From NCBI GenBank assembly GCA_021811225.1, contig JAJZPJ010000086.1, forward strand, positions 5,869 through 11,010: a stretch of DNA of 5,142 bases. Direction: 5' to 3'. The notes under the pieces were generated by a model that saw nothing but the letters and a program-made list of their open reading frames with translations, had not been told where the DNA came from and made no database searches. Made by a program: the position numbers and the translations under genes. This document shows positions 1 through 5,142 of this stretch, one piece after another. Position 1 is the stretch's first letter, and each line of letters begins with the position of its first letter. This DNA comes from Pseudomonadota bacterium (GTDB taxonomy: Bacteria; Pseudomonadota; Gammaproteobacteria; Burkholderiales; Rhodocyclaceae).

Positions 1-122
1 TCCTCGGGCAGGCCGCGATGCACCCGGCCGCCGTTGCCGGCGTACTCGCCCTCCGAGTTCTCGCGGATGATCACCCAGTCGATGCCGGCGCCGGGGATCG
101 CCGCTATCCGGTATTCCCTCAT
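1..122 (-). pseudogene. ttuC: Tartrate dehydrogenase/decarboxylase-like gene (ttuC type), left end cut by window, apparent internal deletion
   Basis: The minus strand reads from an ATG at 122 to the window edge, giving 40 complete codons. The first residues, MREYRIAAIPGAG, match the N-terminus of tartrate dehydrogenases of the isocitrate/isopropylmalate dehydrogenase superfamily (usually IPGDGIG or IPADGIG). The next residues, IDWVIIRENSEGEYAG, followed by GGRVHRGLPEE, match a block that normally lies around residue 125 of these roughly 360-residue proteins. About 110 codons in between, including part of the nucleotide-binding fold, seem to be missing, and the frame is kept. Intact enzymes oxidise or decarboxylate tartrate, malate or related acids with NAD and a divalent metal in the cytoplasm. 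The ATG overlaps the stop of the flavin-reductase gene (ATGA), so translation is probably coupled, and I see no SD. The family assignment is firm. Whether the deletion is genuine or an assembly fault is open. The normal length is quoted from memory of the family. Confidence 0.7.
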
Positions 123-655
123 TTCATTTCGGAGGGCAGTTCTATCGTCTTGCCGTCGACCGCGAACGCGCCCATGCCCAGATGATGGAAGGTCCGCGGC
201 TGCTTCTTGGCCGGATCGATCCAGGCCTTGACCACTTCGAGCACGAAGAAGTTGAACTTGTTCACCATCCGGGTATCGACGACGCGGCACTCGAGGTTGG
301 CGTAGCACTCCGCGATCAGCGGCGCGGCGACCAGCGCCGCGGGGGCCGGCGTCAGCCCGAAGGCGGCGAACTTGTCGATGTCCCGGCCCGAGGTGTTGCC
401 GCAGGCCACCACCTTTTCCGCCAGTTCCACCGTCGGGATGTTGATCACGCACTCGCGGCTCGCCTTCAGCGCGGCGAAGCTGTGGTTGCGGTTGCTGACG
501 ACGCAGCCCACCAGCGGCGGCTCGAATTCCATCATCGTGTGCCAAGACATGGTCATGACGTTATTGACGCCGCGCCGGGCGGTCGTGACCAGGACCACCG
601 GACCGGGTTCGAGCAGGCGATAGACGCGGGATAAGGGCAGGGATTTTTTGCGCAC
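119..655 (-). CDS. Flavin reductase family protein (FMN-binding split barrel)
   Basis: This gene encodes 178 residues, the usual size for small flavin-reductase-domain proteins. Such proteins bind FMN and often use NAD(P)H to reduce it for a partner oxygenase. Visible family blocks are VVLVTT (20-25), TMSWHT (35-40), PPLVGCVVSNRNHSF (46-60), CVINIP (69-74), CGNTSGRDIDKF (85-96), AECYANLECRV (115-125) and TFHHLGMGAFAVDGK (155-169). The open frame continues upstream to 955, but that part only shadows the preceding acetyltransferase gene. I chose the GTG at 655 because a perfect GGAGGT lies five bases upstream and because family similarity starts there. It follows the GNAT gene by 26 bases and its stop overlaps the start of the ttuC-like gene. 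No oxygenase partner is visible, so the electron acceptor is unknown. It is predicted soluble, with no signal peptide. Confidence 0.88.
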   Translation of the reverse strand: MRKKSLPLSRVYRLLEPGPVVLVTTARRGVNNVMTMSWHTMMEFEPPLVGCVVSNRNHSFAALKASRECVINIPTVELAEKVVACGNTSGRDIDKFAAFGLTPAPAALVAAPLIAECYANLECRVVDTRMVNKFNFFVLEVVKAWIDPAKKQPRTFHHLGMGAFAVDGKTIELPSEMK

Positions 656-660
656 GGGGT

Positions 661-666
661 ACCTCC
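661..666 (-). promoter_or_regulatory. Shine-Dalgarno GGAGGT deciding the GTG start of the flavin reductase
   Basis: On the minus strand GGAGGT is followed by ACCCC and then GTG. This is a full anti-SD match at five-base spacing. It fixes the start at 655 against both the long upstream extension and the internal ATG codons (MTMSWHT). Confidence 0.85.
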
Positions 667-681
667 GGTATCTAAGTTTTG

Positions 682-1164
682 TCAGGTCAGCAGCCGCTGC
701 AGGAACATCGCCCGACCCGAGGCCGGGTCGAGCTGGTAGCCGGCGAAGCCGCAGGAGCGGTAGAGGGACTGCGCCGGGGCATTGCCTTCCAGGACTTCCA
801 GGGTGATCTTGCAGCAATCCATGGCGCGGGCGATCCGCTCGACTTGGGCGATCAGCGCCCGGGCTATGCCCCGGCCGCGATACCTTGCGCTCACCGCGAG
901 GTCGTGGATGTTCATCAGCGGCCGGCAATTGAAGGTAGAAAATCCCTCGATGCACAGCGCGATTCCGGCCGGATCGTCGCCCTCGAAGGCCAGGACGATG
1001 CGCACCGTCGGGCGCGCACGCAGCTCGCGCACCAGGTTGTTCCGGGCGTATTCGGGCAAGGGTTCGCCGCCGCCCATCGGGTCCGCAGCGTACTCGTCCA
1101 GCAACCGGACCACGGCGTCGGCGTGGCGCGGGTCGGCGAGGTCCGCTTCGACGATGGCGGTCAT
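682..1164 (-). CDS. GNAT family N-acetyltransferase (single domain)
   Basis: This gene encodes a 160-residue acetyltransferase of the Gcn5-related (GNAT) superfamily, which transfers an acetyl group from acetyl-CoA to an amine. The core is complete. Strand beta-4 is NIHDLAV (85-91). The pyrophosphate-binding motif A, R-x-x-G-x-G, is RYRGRG (94-99), followed by helix ARALIAQVERIAR. Strand beta-5 is ITLEVLEGN (120-128), and the C-terminal motif SLYRSCGF (133-140) holds Tyr135, the likely general acid. The substrate cannot be read from the sequence. The ATG at 1164 was chosen because it lies four bases after the stop of the tandem-GNAT gene, has a weak GAG just upstream, and matches the start of the domain. 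The frame is open further upstream, but that extension shadows the neighbouring gene. It is probably translated by coupling within the operon. Confidence 0.9.
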   Translation of the reverse strand: MTAIVEADLADPRHADAVVRLLDEYAADPMGGGEPLPEYARNNLVRELRARPTVRIVLAFEGDDPAGIALCIEGFSTFNCRPLMNIHDLAVSARYRGRGIARALIAQVERIARAMDCCKITLEVLEGNAPAQSLYRSCGFAGYQLDPASGRAMFLQRLLT

Positions 1165-1168
1165 GATC

Positions 1169-2413
1169 TCAGCCGCACCGCTTGAGGATGGGAGCGGTGA
1201 GCCCGGACAGCGGCGTCTTCTGCCGGCCTTGCGGATCGAAATTCGACGGCTCCAGCCAGGACTGGAAAGCGGCGCGAAGCGCCGGCCATTCGCTGTCGAT
1301 CGCGGCGTACCACGCGGTGTCCCGGTTGCGCCCCTTGACCACCGCGGCCTGGCGGAAGATCCCCTCGAACGACAGGCCGAGGCGCTGCGCCGCGGCGCGC
1401 GAGGGCGCATTCAGGGCGTGGCATTTCCATTCGTAACGGCGGTAGCCCAGCTCGAAGGCGGTCTTCATCATCAGGAACATCGCCTCGGTGGCCGCGGCGG
1501 TGCGCGCAAGGCGCGGCGAGAAGTGCAGGTGGCCGACCTCGATGCTGCCGTTGCCGCGATCGATGCGCAGATAGCTCGCCACGCCCAGCGCTTGTCCTTG
1601 CGCCACGATGGCGTAGAACAGCGGATCGCTGCTGCGCCGGCATTGCTCGACCCAGGCGAGGTAGGCAGCGAAATCCTCGAACGGCCCGTACGGCAGGTAG
1701 GTCCAGCTGCCGCTCCCGGCCTCCCCGCCGTCGGCGGCATAGAGCGCTGCGGCGTGGCGCTCGGGATCGAGCGGCTCCAGCCGGCACAGGCGGCCCTCGA
1801 TGGCCGCGCGCGGCGGCGGGGGCGGCGCCTGCCAGCCGGGCAGGGCGAAATCCAGCGCCTGACCGCTACGATTCCGAGCGCAGCGACCGGCCGAAGCCGA
1901 TTCGTCGACCCGGCGGCCGACGATCACCAGATCGCGCCGGATGCCGTCCAGTTCGGCCACACCGGGCAGCTCGCCCCAGCGGACGAAACCGAAGCGCTCG
2001 AACAGCGCGAGGCTCTCCCGGTTGTGGCCGAAGACGAGGCCCAGCAGCGACTCGAAGCCGAGCTCGGGCGCGGCCGCCAGCGCCTCGGCCAGCAGGTAGC
2101 CGCCGAGTCCTTGCCGCCGGAAGCGCCGGTCGACGTAGATGCTGAGTTCCGTGCTCCTGGCGTAGGCCGGCCGGGCATGAAAGGCGGAGAAGCTCAGCCA
2201 GGCGGCGATGTCGCCGTCGGCCTCGACCACCCACAGCGGATGGGCATCGGGCCGGTGCGCTTCGAACCAGGGGACGCGGCTGGCCACCGACACCGGCTCG
2301 AGGTCCGCGGTGACCCGGCGCGAGGGGATGGTGGCGTTGTAGATGTCGACGATCCGCGGCAGATCGGCCGGCTCGGCCTGGCGGTGAAGCCGCGGCATTC
2401 GCGTCGCCGGCAT
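1169..2413 (-). CDS. Tandem GNAT protein: PAT-like acetyltransferase fused to RimJ/RimL-like acetyltransferase
   Basis: One uninterrupted frame of 414 codons carries two different GNAT domains. Domain 1 (about 8-168) resembles phosphinothricin-acetyltransferase-type enzymes: DLPRIVDIYNATIPSRRVTA (17-36), acetyl-CoA loop RRQGLG (99-104), and NRESLALFERFGF (131-143). It ends in RRDLVIVGRRV, where single-domain relatives stop. Residues 169-200 form a linker ending in a run of prolines. Domain 2 (about 201-414) is a RimJ/RimL-like acetyltransferase: GRLCRLEPLDPERHAAALYA (207-226), SIEVGHLHFSP (290-300), NAPSRAAAQRLGLSFEGIFR (335-354), GRNRDTAWYA (361-370). These families are normally separate proteins of about 165 and 210-230 residues. 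No ATG, GTG or TTG lies in frame at the junction, so domain 2 has no start of its own. The ATG at 2413 lies five bases after the PPOX stop; the ATG at 2398 is an alternative (409 residues). Neither has a clear SD, so coupling is likely. Substrates are unknown. Confidence 0.85.
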   Translation of the reverse strand: MPATRMPRLHRQAEPADLPRIVDIYNATIPSRRVTADLEPVSVASRVPWFEAHRPDAHPLWVVEADGDIAAWLSFSAFHARPAYARSTELSIYVDRRFRRQGLGGYLLAEALAAAPELGFESLLGLVFGHNRESLALFERFGFVRWGELPGVAELDGIRRDLVIVGRRVDESASAGRCARNRSGQALDFALPGWQAPPPPPRAAIEGRLCRLEPLDPERHAAALYAADGGEAGSGSWTYLPYGPFEDFAAYLAWVEQCRRSSDPLFYAIVAQGQALGVASYLRIDRGNGSIEVGHLHFSPRLARTAAATEAMFLMMKTAFELGYRRYEWKCHALNAPSRAAAQRLGLSFEGIFRQAAVVKGRNRDTAWYAAIDSEWPALRAAFQSWLEPSNFDPQGRQKTPLSGLTAPILKRCG

Positions 2414-2418
2414 CGCGT

Positions 2419-2970
2419 TCAGAGATTCTTCGCGACGATGTGGGTCGGCAGGCCGTCGATGCTCTGCTGGTTCTTGTCCCGCCAATATTGCGCCAGACCC
2501 GCCTCGCCCCTGCCCCTGGCCCAGTCGGAGAGCTGCTCCCGTTCGCTCCGGTAGTCGAAGAACGGTACGCCCATGCCGCAGGAGGTCAGCACCGAGCTGA
2601 TCGCGACGTCGAAAATCTGGCGGGCGCCGGGAATCGGCGGAAAACCGGCATGGAGATCCGGCCACTCGGGATCCTTGCGGTGGATCGCCCGGGCCTCGCC
2701 GAACACGCGCAGGACCAGCGGGTCGCCTACGAAGGCGCAGAACATCAGGGTCATCCGCGGGTTCTGCTGGACGTGGGCGGCGGTCTCGTTGCCGCTGCCG
2801 GTGGCGTTCAGCCAGGCCAGGCGCCGCTCGCCCAGGATGCGCAGCGAGTCCATGCCCTTGGGCGAGACATTGACGCGGCCGTCGGCGGTGGCGGTGGCCA
2901 CGAAATAGATCTTCTGCTCGGCGATGAACCGGGCGTGCTGAGCGGACAGTCCGGGGAATGATTGCGACAT
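2419..2970 (-). CDS. Pyridoxamine 5'-phosphate oxidase family protein (FMN-binding split barrel)
   Basis: This gene encodes 183 residues matching a bacterial PPOX-class family that adopts an FMN- or F420-type split barrel. Most members lack a proven reaction, and this is not the PdxH enzyme itself. Family blocks are IYFVATATADGRVNVSPKG (21-39), DSLRIL (41-46), RLAWLNATGSGNETAAH (50-66), RMTLMFCAF (72-80), LVLRVFGEAR (85-94) and CGMGVPFFDY (131-140). R32, K38 and the TGSGNET loop are likely flavin-phosphate contacts, by analogy with the family. The C-terminus (GLAQYWRDKNQQSIDGLPTH, 158-177) is also typical. The ATG at 2970 has GGAG seven bases upstream and matches the family start. It lies 32 bases after the acyl-CoA synthetase stop, and its own stop is five bases before the tandem-GNAT start. 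It is predicted cytoplasmic. Confidence 0.9.
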   Translation of the reverse strand: MSQSFPGLSAQHARFIAEQKIYFVATATADGRVNVSPKGMDSLRILGERRLAWLNATGSGNETAAHVQQNPRMTLMFCAFVGDPLVLRVFGEARAIHRKDPEWPDLHAGFPPIPGARQIFDVAISSVLTSCGMGVPFFDYRSEREQLSDWARGRGEAGLAQYWRDKNQQSIDGLPTHIVAKNL

Positions 2971-2977
2971 CGCTCTG

Positions 2978-2981
2978 CTCC
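2978..2981 (-). promoter_or_regulatory. Shine-Dalgarno (GGAG) of the PPOX-family gene
   Basis: GGAG sits seven bases upstream of the ATG at 2970, within the 32-base gap after the acyl-CoA synthetase stop. It supports that start and independent ribosome loading at this gene. Confidence 0.65.
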
Positions 2982-3002
2982 GAATCGACGATCAGCGCCG
3001 GC

Positions 3003-4691
3003 TCATTTCAGCTCGGGAAAATCTTCTTCCCAGTATTCGTTCGTCCGCCGCGCGGACTGGGTTCCGGGCGCCGTCTCGACGCCGCGCAGCTCGACCCGCC
3101 GGATCTTGCCCGAGATGGTTTTCGGCAGCTCGGAAAACTCGATCCGCCGGATGCGCTTGTACGGGGCGAGCCGCTCGCGGATGAAGCGGAAGATCGCCAG
3201 CGCCGTGCCCCGCGACGGTTCGACGCCGGGCTTGAGCACGATGTAGGCCTTGGGTACCGACAGCCGCATCGGGTCGGGGCTGGGCACCACGGCGGCCTCC
3301 GCCACCGAGTCGTGCTCGATCAGCGCGCTCTCCAGCTCGAACGGGCTGATGCGGTAGTCCGAGCTCTTGAACACGTCGTCGGCGCGGCCGACGTACCAGT
3401 AGTAGCCGTCGGCGTCGCGGCTGGCGACGTCCGAGGTCCGGTAGTAGTCGCCGCCGAGCAGCTCGGCGCTGCGCTCGGCGTTGTCGATGTAGCCGGTCAT
3501 CAGGGCGACGGGCGCGGGCTTCAGGCGGATGCCGATCTCGCCCTCGTCGCCCTCCTTGCCGTCGGCATCGATCAGCGCGATGCGATAGCCGGGCATCGGC
3601 TTGCCCATCGAGCCGGTCTTGACCAGTTGTCCGGGGGAATTGCCGATCTGGCAGGTGGTCTCGGTCTGGCCGTAGCCGTCGCGGATAGTCATGCCCCAGG
3701 CGGCGCGGACCTGCTCGATGACCTCGGGATTGAGCGGCTCGCCGGCGCCGATCAGCTCGCGCAGCGCCACCGGGTAGGCCTTCAGGTCCTCGAGGATCAG
3801 CGCGCGCCAGACCGTCGGCGGCGCGCACAGGGTCGTCACCTTGCAGCGCACCAGCACCTCCAGCGTCTTCTTGACGTCGAAGCGCGCCTGGTTGTAGATG
3901 AAGATCGTCGAGCCCGCGTTCCAGGGCGCGAAGAAGCAGCTCCAGGCGTGCTTGGCCCAGCCCGGCGAACTGATGTTGAGATGCACGTCGTCCGGGCGCA
4001 GGCCGATCCAGTACATCGTCGACAGGTGGCCGACCGGATAGCTCTGGTGCGTGTGCAGCACCATCTTCGGCTTGGCGGTGGTGCCCGAGGTGAAGTAGAG
4101 CAGGAACGGGTCCGTGGCCTGGGTCGGCCCATCCGGCTGGAATTGCGCCGGGGCGGCGTCGGCGTCGGCATACGACAGCCAGCCGGGCACGCGCGCGCCG
4201 GTCGCGATGCGCGTATAGCTGCCGGGAACGGCGGCGAAGCGCTCGCTGCCGGCGGCGTCGGCGATGACGTGGCGCATCTCGCCGCGATCGATCCGGTCCT
4301 GCAGATCGGCCGCCACCAGCAGCGTCGTGGCCGGACTGATCACGGCGCCCAGCTTCATCGCGGCCAGGGTGATCTCCCACAGCGGCACGACGTTGGGCAG
4401 CATCACCAGCACCCGGTCGCCGCGCTTCACCCCCGCCTGACGCAGGAAATTGGCGACCCGGTTGGAGCGCTCGCTCATCTGCGCGAAGCTCACCCGCGTC
4501 TCGCTGCCGTCCTCCTCGACCACCCACAACGCGGGCCGGTCGTTGTTCCTGGCGATGACGTCGAAATAGTCGAGCGCCCAGTTGAACCGGTCGAGCGCGG
4601 GCCACCTGAAGCCCGCGTAAGCGCCGGCATAATCCTCGCGCTTGGCGATCAGAAAATCGCGTGCTGCTACAAAGGCGTTGGTCGCTTCGAT
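3003..4691 (-). CDS. AMP-forming acyl-CoA synthetase (ANL superfamily), apparent AUC start
   Basis: This gene encodes about 562 residues of an adenylate-forming ligase that activates a carboxylic acid with ATP and couples it to CoA. Numbered from 4691, the motifs are: A3 P-loop TSGTTAKPK (201-209, Ala where Gly is usual), GAGEPLNPE (315-323), A5 DGYGQTE (338-344), A7 YRTSDV (417-422, Asp422 or its neighbour binding ribose), hinge/A8 VGRADDVFKSSDYRISPFE (434-452), and A10 PKTISGK, whose final Lys (about 529) is the adenylation lysine. The block SPGWAKHAWSCFFAPWNAG resembles medium-chain acyl-CoA synthetases, but the acid is not readable. In-frame coding similarity (FRWPALDRFNWALDYFDVIA) continues upstream of the TTG at 4529, back to an in-frame TAA at 4704-4706. 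No ATG, GTG or TTG lies between that TAA and 4529. An AAAGGAG is placed correctly for ATC at 4691 (seven bases) or 4694 (four). The family and stop are firm; the exact start is not. A caller would probably choose 4529 (508 residues) and lose about 54 conserved-looking residues. Confidence 0.85.
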   Translation of the reverse strand: MEATNAFVAARDFLIAKREDYAGAYAGFRWPALDRFNWALDYFDVIARNNDRPALWVVEEDGSETRVSFAQMSERSNRVANFLRQAGVKRGDRVLVMLPNVVPLWEITLAAMKLGAVISPATTLLVAADLQDRIDRGEMRHVIADAAGSERFAAVPGSYTRIATGARVPGWLSYADADAAPAQFQPDGPTQATDPFLLYFTSGTTAKPKMVLHTHQSYPVGHLSTMYWIGLRPDDVHLNISSPGWAKHAWSCFFAPWNAGSTIFIYNQARFDVKKTLEVLVRCKVTTLCAPPTVWRALILEDLKAYPVALRELIGAGEPLNPEVIEQVRAAWGMTIRDGYGQTETTCQIGNSPGQLVKTGSMGKPMPGYRIALIDADGKEGDEGEIGIRLKPAPVALMTGYIDNAERSAELLGGDYYRTSDVASRDADGYYWYVGRADDVFKSSDYRISPFELESALIEHDSVAEAAVVPSPDPMRLSVPKAYIVLKPGVEPSRGTALAIFRFIRERLAPYKRIRRIEFSELPKTISGKIRRVELRGVETAPGTQSARRTNEYWEEDFPELK

Positions 4692-4806
4692 GATGACTCT
4701 CCTTTATCGAATGTCCTTGGGGCCGGCCGGGTGGAGCATCACCAGGGCGGCGGTTGTTGCGAAATTGTACCCGCCGTTCGCCATCACCGGTTGCGTCGCG
4801 CCATGT
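4692..4806 (-). promoter_or_regulatory. Intergenic leader with a possible sigma-70 -10 element
   Basis: This gap of about 115 bases between the DUF3147 gene and the acyl-CoA synthetase is the only sizeable non-coding stretch in the window. TACAAT on the minus strand (4764-4769) is a five-of-six match to a -10 box. I see no convincing -35 hexamer at 16-18 bases, so the promoter call is weak. A six-base inverted repeat (cggcgg 4748-4753, ccgccg 4771-4776; 17-base loop) surrounds the -10-like site. It has no T-run after it, so I do not call it a terminator. An operator is possible. GGCCGGCC (4721-4728) is a GC palindrome of unknown meaning. Confidence 0.3.
4699..4705 (-). promoter_or_regulatory. 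Shine-Dalgarno AAAGGAG upstream of a non-canonical ATC start
   Basis: On the minus strand AAAGGAG is followed by AGTC, ATC, ATC and GAA. It lies seven bases before the ATC at 4691 and four before the ATC at 4694. The in-frame TAA at 4704-4706 overlaps it. This means the acyl-CoA synthetase frame cannot start further upstream. Confidence 0.7.
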
Positions 4807-5142
4807 TCATAAGCCCACCCCGATGCGGCGCAGCAGCGGCAGCAGCGCCAGATAGGCGCCGGCGGTGGCCGCAGACGACAGGCCGAGGCTCGCCCAGAAG
4901 CCCAGGCCGTGCCTGAGCAGGATCGGCAAGAGCAGGAACAGCAGCAGCGAGGGCAGGACCAGCCAGAAGATCTGGCCGGAGAGCTCGGCGATCCTCGCGG
5001 ACGGGGAGGCCTCCAGGTGCAGCCAGACGAAGGCCAGCAGCGAGGTGAGCGGCAGCGATGCCACCAGCGCCGCGAAGCCGGTAGACCGCTTGGCGATCTC
5101 GGAGACCGCGACGACGACCAGCGCCGAGACGACGACTTTTAT
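4807..5142 (-). CDS. DUF3147-type small integral membrane protein, start beyond the window
   Basis: The frame runs from the right edge to a TGA at 4807-4809 and shows 111 residues. An internal GTG at 5064 is not the start, because membrane-protein coding continues upstream of it to the edge. The sequence has four hydrophobic segments: about 2-15 (VVVSALVVVAV), 24-43 (ALVASLPLTSLLAFVWL), 58-76 (IFWLVLPSLLLFLLLPILL) and 81-103. Between the first two lies SEIAKRSTGFAALVASLPLT, the pattern I associate with DUF3147 proteins. These proteins are about 115-120 residues long, so perhaps only a few residues lie outside the window. Function in the family is not established. It probably sits in the inner membrane and is probably a separate transcription unit from the genes after the gap, though read-through is possible. 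Confidence 0.8.
   Translation of the reverse strand: MKVVVSALVVVAVSEIAKRSTGFAALVASLPLTSLLAFVWLHLEASPSARIAELSGQIFWLVLPSLLLFLLLPILLRHGLGFWASLGLSSAATAGAYLALLPLLRRIGVGL

Noticed and set aside
656..955. 100-residue N-terminal extension of the flavin reductase frame, up to an ATG at 955
   Set aside because: It shadows the GNAT gene in another frame, is Pro/Arg-rich, and is separated from the real start by a perfect SD and GTG at 655.
1165..1410. Upstream extension of the single-domain GNAT frame to 1410
   Set aside because: It overlaps the tandem-GNAT C-terminus and is Arg/Ser-rich shadow sequence; the GNAT fold starts at the ATG at 1164.
2414..2665. 84-residue upstream extension of the tandem-GNAT frame
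   Set aside because: It overlaps the well-supported C-terminus of the PPOX gene in a different frame and has no GNAT similarity.
2992..4605. 537-codon minus-strand frame overlapping the acyl-CoA synthetase
   Set aside because: It is a different frame from the one carrying the ANL motifs, with an Arg/Ala-rich translation, and is a shadow.
4748..4776. Possible rho-independent terminator after the DUF3147 gene
   Set aside because: The stem is only six pairs with a 17-base loop, and no T-run follows on the minus strand.
2958..4916. Very long plus-strand open frame (652 codons) opposite the acyl-CoA synthetase, and a 590-codon one at 782-2554
   Set aside because: Both lie antisense to genes with clear family motifs. 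Their translations are low-complexity, rich in Arg, Ala, Gly, His and Asp, and match nothing I recognise. Long antisense frames are expected in GC-rich codon use.
1..5142. CRISPR array, tRNA/rRNA, insertion sequence, phage or toxin-antitoxin module
   Set aside because: I saw no regularly spaced repeats, no tRNA-like cloverleaf, no transposase or integrase motifs and no paired small genes; coding sequence fills nearly all of the window.

Overview
The window is GC-rich DNA, and every gene I can support lies on the minus strand, so the genes read from high to low coordinates. The protein families and GC-rich codon use suggest a Pseudomonadota genome. A Burkholderiales-like betaproteobacterium is my best guess, but an alphaproteobacterium is not excluded. 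Coding density is very high and no gene-free stretch exceeds about 115 bases. I see no tRNA, rRNA, CRISPR array, insertion sequence or phage gene.

Layout in transcription order: (1) a small DUF3147-type membrane protein, cut at its start by the right edge (4807-5142); (2) a gap of about 115 bases with a possible promoter and a strong Shine-Dalgarno (SD) sequence; (3) an AMP-forming acyl-CoA synthetase (3003-4691) with no canonical start codon at the expected place; (4) a pyridoxamine-phosphate-oxidase-like flavin split-barrel protein (2419-2970); (5) a protein with two different GNAT acetyltransferase domains in one reading frame (1169-2413); (6) a single-domain GNAT acetyltransferase (682-1164); (7) a flavin-reductase-family protein with a GTG start and a perfect SD (119-655); (8) the start of a tartrate dehydrogenase/decarboxylase-like gene (ttuC type) that runs off the left edge and appears to have lost about 110 internal codons (1-122).

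Genes 3 to 8 are separated by 32, 5, 4 and 26 bases and finally by an ATGA stop/start overlap. They are probably one transcript starting in the gap at about 4692-4806. The operon mixes CoA-thioester formation, acetyl-CoA-dependent N-acetylation, flavin redox proteins and an NAD-dependent hydroxyacid dehydrogenase. No single pathway is evident. It resembles an accessory catabolic or detoxification operon, and I do not see a clearly new biological system.

The most interesting points are structural: the apparent AUC start of the acyl-CoA synthetase, the fused GNAT gene, and the internal deletion in the ttuC-like gene at a perfect GC palindrome. Any of these could be real evolution or a sequence/assembly error, and each can be checked directly.
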